Source: Saprospirales bacterium GYS_P2D (lineage in GTDB: Bacteria; Bacteroidota; Bacteroidia; Chitinophagales; Saprospiraceae). Taken from it: DNA of 64,000 bases. This document shows, in pieces, positions 17,591-26,083 of this stretch. Location of the stretch: positions 923,586 through 987,585 of the forward strand of contig WUUP01000001.1 in the NCBI GenBank assembly GCA_009833045.1, read 5' to 3'. Position numbers and translations under genes: made by a program. The first letter of the stretch is position 1; each line of letters starts with the position of its first letter. Below the pieces are notes generated by a model. It was given only the letters and a program-made list of their open reading frames with translations. It made no database searches and was not told where the DNA came from.

Positions 17591-18862
17591 TTATGGATTT
17601 TCATTATTTCGCTTCTCCATTTCTATACTGGCCAAGATGAATGGACCGATACCTTTAGGATCATTGTCACGGATCGGTTCACCAATGTAGTACTCATACG
17701 AGCCATCTCGATAGGGATTGCCACCAAGACCCGCCACTGAGCAGCATTGAGTGAGGTGCACCTCGCCATCATCTGAGACTTTGATAAAAGTATCCAAAAT
17801 ACCCTGATAGCTCTCCTCTCCTGCGACTCCATACTTTGCATCCAGATAGCCTTCATTTACTCCTTTGAGCAGGGCATAGCTAAACATGACAGAGGCAGTA
17901 GACTCCAGATAGTTTCCTTCTTTGTGTGGAAGATCGAGTACTTGCCACCAAGTATTAGTATCTGGATCTCGTACTGCCAACACCGCATCGAGCGTGCGCT
18001 GTAGTATACTGATTAACTCTCCACGCTGCGGATGATCCTCGGGTAAGAACTCTAAAACATCGACTAACCCCATGCAGTACCAACCTACTGCTCTACCCCA
18101 AAAGTGACTGGACACGCCAGTCTCCGGATCTGACCAGCGCTGTACTCTACTCTCATCATAGCCATGATAGAGCAGGCCTGTCTCGGGATCTCGAGTATGT
18201 CGCTCAGCTAAAATGAACTGATCTGTAATATCATCAAACAAATCTGATCGATCAAATCTCGCAGCATACTCCGCCTGGAAAGGCTCTCCCATGAAGAGTC
18301 CATCAAGCCACATCTGCCATGGATATCTGAGCTTGTGCCAGTAGCCACCATCTGTGGTCGTGGGCTGCCACTTCAGTTGATATTTCAGCGTCTCTATCGC
18401 CAGTTTATACTTTTCATCGCCAGTATAATCGTACATCTGAAACAAGTATGGCCCTGGCGCAATATTGTCAATATTAAAGCTCGCTATATCATAGTTTTTT
18501 ATTTCGCCATCATCGCTAATCATCACATCTCCATATCCATTGGCGTAAGCCATATACTCTGGCTTATCATAGGCCTCTGACATCCGACATATACTATTGA
18601 GCACCAGGCCTATGGTATAGGTCCATGTATGCCGAGTCTGAAAATCATTTTGCCATGCCTCGGGAGCACGCTTCATGATAGAGAGTGCCATGCGCTCTGA
18701 CCATGGCAATGTGGTAGGTATAACCTCACTCTCCATTGACTCTGAAGAAGTGCTCCCCCGATCCATCATCGACTGCTGAGCTGTGCAGCTCATCATGACC
18801 ACTGACAAAAGAATACAGCCACTTAGAAGAATACTTTTTTTGAATTGCTTCATGATTATCAT
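17591..18862 (-). CDS. Unsaturated uronyl hydrolase, GH105 (YteR/RhiN-like) lipoprotein
   Basis: 423 residues. A lipoprotein signal ends at Cys26 (VMMSC). The (alpha/alpha)6 barrel carries the catalytic Asp at D187 in MWLDGLF, and the block GGNPYRDGSYEYYIGEP near the end matches GH105. GH105 enzymes hydrate and remove the 4,5-unsaturated uronic acid left at the non-reducing end by pectin or rhamnogalacturonan lyases. Its ATG overlaps the stop of the DUF4861 gene (ATGA), implying coupled translation. A related GH105 lies at 35684-36904; the ends of the two proteins are very alike while their middles differ, which suggests different substrates. Confidence 0.92.
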   Translation of the reverse strand: MIIMKQFKKSILLSGCILLSVVMMSCTAQQSMMDRGSTSSESMESEVIPTTLPWSERMALSIMKRAPEAWQNDFQTRHTWTYTIGLVLNSICRMSEAYDKPEYMAYANGYGDVMISDDGEIKNYDIASFNIDNIAPGPYLFQMYDYTGDEKYKLAIETLKYQLKWQPTTTDGGYWHKLRYPWQMWLDGLFMGEPFQAEYAARFDRSDLFDDITDQFILAERHTRDPETGLLYHGYDESRVQRWSDPETGVSSHFWGRAVGWYCMGLVDVLEFLPEDHPQRGELISILQRTLDAVLAVRDPDTNTWWQVLDLPHKEGNYLESTASVMFSYALLKGVNEGYLDAKYGVAGEESYQGILDTFIKVSDDGEVHLTQCCSVAGLGGNPYRDGSYEYYIGEPIRDNDPKGIGPFILASIEMEKRNNENP

Positions 18863-20085
18863 TTTACTGTCACTGGATTATTGAGCTCCTTTAATACATT
18901 ATCAAGATAAGTGCTGAATGCCTCTTCTGTAGCTATACCCCCAGCATCCTGCTCCCAAGTGGCGAGATATCTGTAGCTCAATTGATTTTGCGTTGGACGG
19001 AGGACCACTACATGACTATGCTCGTCTTCTGTATTTTCTATGAGATCAGCTGTCTGATAGAGTACTGCCATACCGAGCATATCCTCTGCCAGACTCTGCT
19101 TGCCCCATGTGGCTATATACGACCAGTCTCCAGCGCTCTTAGAGATCAATTTTCCTTCAGGATGCTTGACGATACCTGTACAAATATTAGGCAGTGGTGC
19201 GCTGAGCGATATATCTTGGACAGTCTGACGACTGCCAGCAGCGATAGATATATCAGAGGTCAGTGTCGCCTGCCCCAATCCAGTATCCCAGCCAAAATAT
19301 CTGGTCTGTATCTGGCTTTTGATAGGTCCATTGAGTAGGATACGGCAGTTGACAGAGTCTGTCTGCTCTACTCGGAGTGCTTTATCTCCTGTCCATATGC
19401 CGAAAGCACCGAGCCCCAGACTACTTCCTACTTTGAGGACGTCCATCCCCCAATCAGCTGGCTCATGATAGGAGTCAAATCCATCTTGACCAACATTTTG
19501 TAAAACCATGTCATCAGTCTTCTTTCCGAAAATATCTGTAGCATTTCGCCAGTCAAGGTAAAATCGATAGCCTACTAAGTCTGATTCCCAGCCAGGACCC
19601 TCATATCTGATGAACCATGAATGATCAGTATGCTCAGGTGGTACTCGCAGATAGTCGACATTTTTGAACTCTCCACCCATGTACTCTCTTTCTTTCCAGT
19701 CTCCATTGATTTTATGACTGATCTCTGCCTGCGTTCTCTTTGTAAATGACGGTGCTGTATCAGATGCTGATATACTGAGCTCAGTTGTCCCATTCGCTGG
19801 TAGATCGACCAAAACTACTAACTCGTCTACCTCTCCATCCATATCAAGGTCATTGAGCTGATAGGGAATAATCTGATCGCCAGACGATATAGTGACATGA
19901 TCCCCGAGAGAGCTGATCAATCCGGGATCAAGCGAGACCAGGACATCTGATCGATCCATATTAGATGGATTAGTCACGGATACCATCACAGAGTTAGAAG
20001 ACGATGTCTCTTCACCCGATGAGGATTTGCATGATATCATCACGCTCAGGGCAAATAGTGCAATAAGTAATTGAAGCTGTTTCAT
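18859..20085 (-). CDS. DUF4861-family lipoprotein, possible pectin-active enzyme
   Basis: 408 residues. A lipoprotein signal ends at Cys19 (MISCKS). The rest is rich in beta strands, Trp, Tyr and Asp, with the segments VDELVVLVDLPANG, HSWFIRYEGPGWESD and YHEPADWGMDVLKVG; this matches the DUF4861 family as I remember it, which is frequent in pectin loci and has no firm activity. It lies nine bases after the CE8 gene and overlaps the following GH105 gene by four bases, so its task is very likely on the same glycan. It could be a hydrolase, a lyase or a binding protein; I cannot choose. Confidence 0.75.
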   Translation of the reverse strand: MKQLQLLIALFALSVMISCKSSSGEETSSSNSVMVSVTNPSNMDRSDVLVSLDPGLISSLGDHVTISSGDQIIPYQLNDLDMDGEVDELVVLVDLPANGTTELSISASDTAPSFTKRTQAEISHKINGDWKEREYMGGEFKNVDYLRVPPEHTDHSWFIRYEGPGWESDLVGYRFYLDWRNATDIFGKKTDDMVLQNVGQDGFDSYHEPADWGMDVLKVGSSLGLGAFGIWTGDKALRVEQTDSVNCRILLNGPIKSQIQTRYFGWDTGLGQATLTSDISIAAGSRQTVQDISLSAPLPNICTGIVKHPEGKLISKSAGDWSYIATWGKQSLAEDMLGMAVLYQTADLIENTEDEHSHVVVLRPTQNQLSYRYLATWEQDAGGIATEEAFSTYLDNVLKELNNPVTVK

Positions 20086-20094
20086 ATTTAGTAT

Positions 20095-21054
20095 TTATTC
20101 AGGTTTGAATTCATTGATACGAAAAGATCCGAGGACCTTTTCTTTACTATATTTCTTATGCTTTCGTTTTGCTAATACTCGAGACCAAGACACTCTCTTA
20201 TCGGTTGCTGATCCCGGGCCATGGTTGTCGATTTCTAAATACATGACGGTTTTTTCATTGTTTGGATTTGACCAGTTGTCCCAGCCATCAGCTGCGATAT
20301 GATCACCCATATCACACTGCACATATGCTGTCTTCGCATAGGACCTCCATGGTCGTCCCAGATAGGCTTGGTCTACTGATGCGTCTGCCGTGAGTTGACA
20401 TTGATAAAAGACTAATCCATACTCTCGCCCTGATGGCGTACTGGCAGCCGTGATGTAAGAATTACTAAGACTGTGTATCACACAACGCTCAAAAAAAGCA
20501 GTCGCCTCTCCAAAAATGAAATCCGTAGTCCCCTCGATATAGCATTCGCTGTAGTACTGTCTCGAGTAGCTACCCGCCACATAGAGTGAGTCCTGATGAC
20601 CACGTATCCGACATCTATTGATGCGAGCACGATCACCCACTACGGCGAGTGCGATGGCTTGACCTACGGGTCCTGCCATATTCTCGATAGTGATATCGGT
20701 CAGTGTGACTTGATCCGCCTCTACTGAGACTGTAGCCGTGTGGAAAGTACTATTGCGACCTCTATCTATCTGCTTGAAATGGTCGTTCCATCGGATGATC
20801 GTTTTATCCGCACCAGCACCTCGGATCGTCAGCCGATTATTCCATGCTGGGATAGTGACTTTTTCTACATAGACACCTGCTGCTACATAAATCGTAATCG
20901 GCTGATCTGGGAATGATTTAGTCGCATCGACAGCACCCTGTATAGTCACATGATCTCCAGATCCATCAAGATTGACATGGATAGATGTCTTATACTGAGC
21001 AGTCAAGCTCAGTGATAACAATAATGCTAATATGACGATTTGTGCTACTCTCAT
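20095..21054 (-). CDS. Pectin methylesterase (CE8)
   Basis: 319 residues with a signal peptide (about 1-19). The right-handed beta-helix fold shows every CE8 landmark: Gln132 in GQAIAL, the acid Asp155 in GHQDSLY, the nucleophile Asp178 in TTDFIFG, and Arg234 with Trp236 in YLGRPW. It removes methyl esters from polygalacturonate, releasing methanol and exposing substrate for GH28. The ATG overlaps the stop of the GH43 gene (ATGA). It is exported; a T9SS tail is absent, so the periplasm is likely. Confidence 0.95.
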   Translation of the reverse strand: MRVAQIVILALLLSLSLTAQYKTSIHVNLDGSGDHVTIQGAVDATKSFPDQPITIYVAAGVYVEKVTIPAWNNRLTIRGAGADKTIIRWNDHFKQIDRGRNSTFHTATVSVEADQVTLTDITIENMAGPVGQAIALAVVGDRARINRCRIRGHQDSLYVAGSYSRQYYSECYIEGTTDFIFGEATAFFERCVIHSLSNSYITAASTPSGREYGLVFYQCQLTADASVDQAYLGRPWRSYAKTAYVQCDMGDHIAADGWDNWSNPNNEKTVMYLEIDNHGPGSATDKRVSWSRVLAKRKHKKYSKEKVLGSFRINEFKPE

Positions 21055-22676
21055 TCTATCCTAAACCAATCTACGTCCACATATCCACCATCATTTTGGT
21101 GCTTATCTCTTCTACAGAACAATCCCACTTTTGCTCCTATCCATTTGCCTTCTTTTGATTGAAATGGAGCTCCAATCGAAGTGAAAGAGACTCCATCAAT
21201 ACTATATGCAAACTGAACTTTACCACCCTCCAAAATCTCGGCTCTGAGATAGACAGTGTTGTTATTTATCCTTTCAGAGAATTCTATTTTTTCTTGGGCC
21301 CCATGCTGTCCATCATATGCAGTGACCTGCTGTATCATCAGCTGCTCATCTACTTGCTTGAGACCTATGTATGCGTAGTCTCTGCCCATCACTACGAGTC
21401 CTATCTGCTCACTATCATGGTGATGATGAAATGTTAGTTTGGCTGTAGCCAAAAACTCTTCAGCAGGCATTTTTTGTAGGAGCAGATTTGGGGCAGAATA
21501 CAGATTCTGATCAGGATCCATGATTACAGGATTCATCCGCAGATATCCCATATTGGTAGTGTATGCCCACTTTGCTTTGGGGTTACCATGCCATTGCCAC
21601 TGAAGACCCAAATCTATGCTATCAAATTCATCACTTGTCTGAGGTACTATCCACTTGTCAGCACTGGAGATTTTAGGTTTTGTCCATTGCTGTACAGGCT
21701 CTCCAGTGCCATCGCCATCATCATCCGTACCGATGACAAGCCAGTCATCCTGCCATATCGCTGGCTGCAGATGCACGATGCGCCCATAAGGCTGCTTTTC
21801 TTGAAAATGCACAAACCAATCAGTACCACTTGGCGTATCTATCCATGCTCCCTGATGTGGACCATTAATCTCTGTATCTCCTTGATGTAGTACAATTTTA
21901 TCCTCATAAGGCCCATAGATATTTTTAGATCGGAGGATCGTCTGCCATCCTTGGACGACACCACCTCCGGGAGCGAATATGTAGTAATGCCCATTTCGCT
22001 TGTACATTTTAGTGCCTTCGATAGTCGGGTGATCATCATGTCCATCAAACACCAAGACACCGTCATCAAGTAGCCTCTCACCGTCAGCAGACATCCGGTG
22101 CAGGACTACGATACTCTTGATACCCGCTCGACTCCCTGCGAAGGCATGTACCAAATAGGCTTGTCCGTCCTCGTCCCAAAATGGGCAAGGGTCAATCCAA
22201 CCTTTAGCTTCTCGGACCAAATGGGGAAGAGTCCACTCTCCGTACGGATCCTCCGTACGAGACATGAATATGCCAAAATCTGGATCCCCGTAGTATACAT
22301 AGTACCATCCATCATGATAGCGGATCGAGGGCGCCCATACTCCATCTCCATGTCGGGGCTGCTCAAAGTGATCCACCGGCGGCACCTCCGGCATGACGTG
22401 ATTGATGATCGTCCAATTAACCAAATCTCGAGAATGTAATACTGGCAAGGCTGGAGCACAGTTAAAACTGGAAGAAACCATGTAGTAGTCATCACCTACT
22501 CGCACTACGTCAGGATCTGAGTAGTCAGCATGAATGATAGGATTTTGATAGGTAGTATCATCTACATTGGGATTCCACAATTGGCCATATCCAACTGTCG
22601 AAAATCCAAGAATCATCAATCCGACCATCACATCAAGTCGGAGCGAATAGCAGATAGATACTGTTTTATTTTTCAT
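21051..22676 (-). CDS. Glycoside hydrolase family 43 with C-terminal beta-sandwich
   Basis: 541 residues with a signal peptide (about 1-31). The five-bladed propeller has the catalytic base Asp51 in HADYSDPD, the pKa-setting Asp162 in GWIDPCPF and the acid Glu220 in PTIEGTKMY. Residues about 345-541 form a GH43_C2-type (DUF1349-like) beta-sandwich. Family members cut arabinose, xylose or galactose side groups; in this locus it should trim pectin side chains, but the sugar cannot be read from sequence. It has its own candidate promoter in the 101-base gap upstream and appears to start a five-gene sub-operon (GH43, CE8, DUF4861, GH105, CE12). Confidence 0.9.
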   Translation of the reverse strand: MKNKTVSICYSLRLDVMVGLMILGFSTVGYGQLWNPNVDDTTYQNPIIHADYSDPDVVRVGDDYYMVSSSFNCAPALPVLHSRDLVNWTIINHVMPEVPPVDHFEQPRHGDGVWAPSIRYHDGWYYVYYGDPDFGIFMSRTEDPYGEWTLPHLVREAKGWIDPCPFWDEDGQAYLVHAFAGSRAGIKSIVVLHRMSADGERLLDDGVLVFDGHDDHPTIEGTKMYKRNGHYYIFAPGGGVVQGWQTILRSKNIYGPYEDKIVLHQGDTEINGPHQGAWIDTPSGTDWFVHFQEKQPYGRIVHLQPAIWQDDWLVIGTDDDGDGTGEPVQQWTKPKISSADKWIVPQTSDEFDSIDLGLQWQWHGNPKAKWAYTTNMGYLRMNPVIMDPDQNLYSAPNLLLQKMPAEEFLATAKLTFHHHHDSEQIGLVVMGRDYAYIGLKQVDEQLMIQQVTAYDGQHGAQEKIEFSERINNNTVYLRAEILEGGKVQFAYSIDGVSFTSIGAPFQSKEGKWIGAKVGLFCRRDKHQNDGGYVDVDWFRIE

Positions 22677-22690
22677 GTGTGGTAGTCTTT

Positions 22691-22739
22691 CAAATATAGC
22701 AGGCAGGCTACAGGTAGATCATTCAATATTTCACCTGTA
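22691..22739 (-). promoter_or_regulatory. Internal promoter with inverted repeat ahead of GH43
   Basis: Minus strand: perfect -7 box TATATTTG (22691-22698), TTG at 22724-22726 (25 bases away, rather far). An inverted repeat TACAGGT (22709-22715) / ACCTGTA (22733-22739), arms 24 bp centre to centre, spans the -33 region, a place suited to a regulator. The gap to the GH43 ATG is 14 bases from the -7 box. Confidence 0.4.
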
Positions 22740-22777
22740 CATAGCTCGATCTAACATATTAAGGTTGATAAATTCTT

Positions 22778-23707
22778 CTATTTCAGTGTTTTATTAAGGA
22801 AATTCAGGCTTTGAGCCAAAGTGGCATCGTACCATGGATCAAAAAACCAAAAGCAATGAGGTGCATCTGCATGCTCTACCGTGTCATGATAAATACCCTC
22901 ATCGTCCAGTCGTACTATCAGTTCATCACGGCCAGCGTGAAATCTGGGAAATGCGCTATTGACAAATAGGAATGGCCGAAGCGTATCATAAGCTAATGGA
23001 GATGCTGCCTCCCAAGTCTCATAAGAGTCATATGCACCCAACCAAGCATTCGCCGATCGGCCTATCCACTCTGGTGCCGCCTCTGGATGGACGAAGGATA
23101 CAATACCATCAATATTGAGCACGGCATCTATGTCGATCGAGACATCACTATACTCATGGGGTCTAAAGAGCTCCTCTCCCTGCGCCATAGTCACTAATGA
23201 AGCTAAATGCGCTCCTGCAGAGCATCCCATGACAGCGATACGAGCATCATCGACGAACCATCGATCGGCATGTCTGACCATGAAGGCTATTGCAGTATTA
23301 ATATCTCGTACCGCTGCTGGGAAGGTCGCTTCTCTAGATAATCGATACTCCATAACTACCGTGACGTAGCCGGCTTGCGCCAAATCCATAGCCAGTGGAT
23401 GCATGTTTTCTTTGACGCCACTCATCCATCCACCACCATGTATTAGTAGGACCAATGGCAGTTGTTCTTTACCCCTTTGTCGAAAGACGTCTAAAAAGAG
23501 ACTCCTATCTCCGATCTGGATATACTCAATATTCTGATCTATCTGTAGTCCCTCATCTGACACCCAATGGATGGATATTTGAGGATAATTTTTGATGAGC
23601 TTATCATAGCTGGTCTGTATAGTATAGCTACTGTCTCGAGGGATGTACTGCTGTAATGTAGCACATCCTGATATCCAAAGACATGTATATAGCCATACCC
23701 ATCTCAC
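22778..23707 (-). CDS. Alpha/beta-hydrolase esterase, lipoprotein
   Basis: 309 residues. A lipoprotein signal ends at Cys15 (WISGC). The oxyanion loop HGGGW (90-94), the nucleophile Ser163 in GCSAGAH and a late His in ADAPHCFWFF mark it as an esterase of the hormone-sensitive-lipase/carbohydrate-esterase type. In this locus it most likely removes acetyl, feruloyl or methyl groups from pectin. The start is GTG (23705-23707), overlapping the TAG stop of the upstream hydrolase by one base, so coupled translation is expected. Confidence 0.85.
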   Translation of the reverse strand: MRWVWLYTCLWISGCATLQQYIPRDSSYTIQTSYDKLIKNYPQISIHWVSDEGLQIDQNIEYIQIGDRSLFLDVFRQRGKEQLPLVLLIHGGGWMSGVKENMHPLAMDLAQAGYVTVVMEYRLSREATFPAAVRDINTAIAFMVRHADRWFVDDARIAVMGCSAGAHLASLVTMAQGEELFRPHEYSDVSIDIDAVLNIDGIVSFVHPEAAPEWIGRSANAWLGAYDSYETWEAASPLAYDTLRPFLFVNSAFPRFHAGRDELIVRLDDEGIYHDTVEHADAPHCFWFFDPWYDATLAQSLNFLNKTLK

Positions 23708-24609
23708 TAATCCAAAGAGCTAAGCCAATGAAAAAGATGATCTATCCACAGATCAGTCGTCGTCGGATTGTACAAGCCAAATCCATGCCCTCCGCCAGGA
23801 TATAAATGCATCTCAGCAGGTACTTCATGATGCAGACAAGCCTGATAGTAGGCCAGACTATTGCCCACGGGTACTGCCCTATCGTCTCCTGCATGTATCA
23901 GAAAAGCTGGTGGGGAGTCAGTGGTCACCTGCTGATCATTCGACCAAATGGATATTTGTGATGCTTTGGGATCTTCGCCTATGAGATTATTCCTCGATCC
24001 CATATGGGTGAGGCTATCCGTCATCGATATCACAGGATATATCAAGGCTACGAAATCTGGTTTGACAGAAGTCGTATCCTGATTGTTAGCATCAGCGATA
24101 TGATCAAAATGAGTCGCTGCCGAGGAGGCTAAATGCCCTCCTGCAGAGAATCCCATGATACCTATCTGATCTGGCTCAAGTTGATATCTACTTGCATTAT
24201 TTCGGACATATCGGATTGCCTGCTGAGCATCCTGTAGTGGAGCCAGTGACTTATCGATATTGGTCAGGTCTTGCGGGATACGATATTTGAGTACGAATGC
24301 AGTATATCCTTTTTCTATGAGCTCTTTCGCTACGAGAGTTTCTTCTTTGTCAAATGCTGTGTAGGCATAGCCACCACCTGGGCAGACAATGATAGCAGTG
24401 CCATTTGGCTCCTCTGGACGATGTATCGTAAGTGTTGGCACTGCCGTATCAGCGAATGCCCGATTGTTGGGTCCTCGATCTCTAATCTGTTCGGGATCGG
24501 GTACATTTCGAGCATTTGGGATTTGCCCTTGATACAGTCGTATCTCTTGCTGCGCAAAGAGACTGGTCATAGCCAGACACATCCATATGATCAAGAGCTC
24601 ATTCTTCAT
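23707..24609 (-). CDS. Alpha/beta-hydrolase, acetylesterase-like
   Basis: 300 residues with a signal peptide (about 1-20, ending LFAQQ). It has PGGGY in the oxyanion position (77-81), Ser155 in GFSAGGHL, the Asp in HAGDDRAVP and the His in GGGHGFG. This arrangement is shared with bacterial acetyl(xylan) esterases. Here it is probably a pectin or side-chain acetylesterase working in the periplasm. Its ATG overlaps the uxaB stop (ATGA), joining an exported esterase to the cytoplasmic pathway in one transcript. Confidence 0.85.
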   Translation of the reverse strand: MKNELLIIWMCLAMTSLFAQQEIRLYQGQIPNARNVPDPEQIRDRGPNNRAFADTAVPTLTIHRPEEPNGTAIIVCPGGGYAYTAFDKEETLVAKELIEKGYTAFVLKYRIPQDLTNIDKSLAPLQDAQQAIRYVRNNASRYQLEPDQIGIMGFSAGGHLASSAATHFDHIADANNQDTTSVKPDFVALIYPVISMTDSLTHMGSRNNLIGEDPKASQISIWSNDQQVTTDSPPAFLIHAGDDRAVPVGNSLAYYQACLHHEVPAEMHLYPGGGHGFGLYNPTTTDLWIDHLFHWLSSLD

Positions 24610-26060
24610 AGACTCATGAATTGTTCAAGGGCCTTTTTAGGACCCAGATCTACGATGGATGTCAAAGAAGAACTCAAGTAGGCTTGAAGTACTTTATGCT
24701 GTCTCAGATCCTGAGCCCAAGCATACTCCCATGAAAGCACTTCATCTATTATGTCATTTACCCCAATTTCTCCAGATGCATGTTTGCCCCAAAGATCACT
24801 CAGAAAGTCTATAGCTACAGGATCATCCTTTAAGACGATCTCCTCGTCTCCACGCCGTCCACGATAAAAGTATAGCAGTGCCGCCATACTGAAGATCAGA
24901 TGCTTCGGAGTACTACCTCTGTCAATATGCACCATGAGTGATGGGAGCACACGAGTCTTAAACTTTGAAATCGAATTGAGTGAAATACTGATCAGTCGAT
25001 GATGAATAAATGGATTCTTAAATCGATCCACTACATCTGCTGCAAACTGCTCCAACTCTGACTGTGGGAACTGCAAGGATGGCAATATCTCAGTATGTAG
25101 TGCTCTGTGTATAAAAGCTCCTGTAACCTCATCCTCCATACTCTCTCTCACAGCATCAAGCCCATAGAGATAAGCCACAGGCACCAATGTGGTATGTGTA
25201 CCATTGAGGATCCGAACCTTCAGCTGTCGATAGGGCGTGAGGTCATGGGTATATATGATGTTGAGCCCTATCTGATCGAGCGGCAGCTCATCTCTCACAG
25301 ACTGCGGTGCCTCAATAGCAAATAAGTGATATGGCTCACCCTGAGTGATCATCTGATCTTCGTACCCCACGGCCGCCCATGCATCCGCACGAGCATCAGG
25401 TGCCACGCCAGGTACGATCCTATCCACCAGGGTATTACAAAAAGTATTAGCCGAAGTGATCCAATCTATGAATCCCTCTCCCAGCTCCCAAGCCTCTGCA
25501 CAGCGGACGATAGTATCTCTGAGCAAGACACCATTGTCAATCAATAGCTCAGTCGGTATGATGATACAGCCTCGATCAGGATCTCCATCAAAATACTCAT
25601 ATCTGTGATATAGCCAGTGAGTCAGCTTAGCTGGAAACTCTCTCGGAGGGCTATCATCAAGACTATCCTCCTCGGCGTATCGGATGCCTGATTCTGTTGT
25701 ATTACTCACGATATAGCGGATATCACTCTGCTCTGCAGTAGCCAGATAAGCCGTCCAGTCATGATAGGGATGGATGATCCTGGAGATACAGCTGACCAAT
25801 CGACTTTCGTCAATAACCTCACCGTTCTTGAGGCCTTTCGTCAATATGTGATAGAGCCCATCCTGATCACGCCACTCCTGATAGTCACCCCGTTCTGTCG
25901 GTTTCACCACCACGACTCCCAGATCACTATTAGTTTTTTCATTGTACTCGTCGAGGATCCAATCCACAAATCCTCTCAGAAAATTGCCTCCACCAAACTG
26001 TAAGACTCGCTCCGTCGGATGAGTAGATACGCCAGCATTTTCTTTGTTTAGTCTTTTCAT
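24606..26060 (-). CDS. uxaB: Tagaturonate reductase (altronate oxidoreductase)
   Basis: 484 residues from the ATG at 26060. A longer reading to 26108 would begin with TTG and overlap uxaA. The Rossmann start VLQFGGGNFLRGF and the C-terminal domain of the polyol/mannitol dehydrogenase family are clear, with ILNGTHT in the middle. It reduces D-tagaturonate to D-altronate with NADH, step two of galacturonate breakdown in the cytoplasm. It lies between uxaA upstream and the esterase gene it overlaps. Confidence 0.92.
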   Translation of the reverse strand: MKRLNKENAGVSTHPTERVLQFGGGNFLRGFVDWILDEYNEKTNSDLGVVVVKPTERGDYQEWRDQDGLYHILTKGLKNGEVIDESRLVSCISRIIHPYHDWTAYLATAEQSDIRYIVSNTTESGIRYAEEDSLDDSPPREFPAKLTHWLYHRYEYFDGDPDRGCIIIPTELLIDNGVLLRDTIVRCAEAWELGEGFIDWITSANTFCNTLVDRIVPGVAPDARADAWAAVGYEDQMITQGEPYHLFAIEAPQSVRDELPLDQIGLNIIYTHDLTPYRQLKVRILNGTHTTLVPVAYLYGLDAVRESMEDEVTGAFIHRALHTEILPSLQFPQSELEQFAADVVDRFKNPFIHHRLISISLNSISKFKTRVLPSLMVHIDRGSTPKHLIFSMAALLYFYRGRRGDEEIVLKDDPVAIDFLSDLWGKHASGEIGVNDIIDEVLSWEYAWAQDLRQHKVLQAYLSSSLTSIVDLGPKKALEQFMSL

Positions 26061-26083
26061 AGTATCTAAAAGTTCTATGTTTC

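Noticed and set aside
20105-20302. Rightward open frame over the CE8 gene
   Set aside because: It is antisense to the catalytic beta-helix of CE8 and has no recognisable features.
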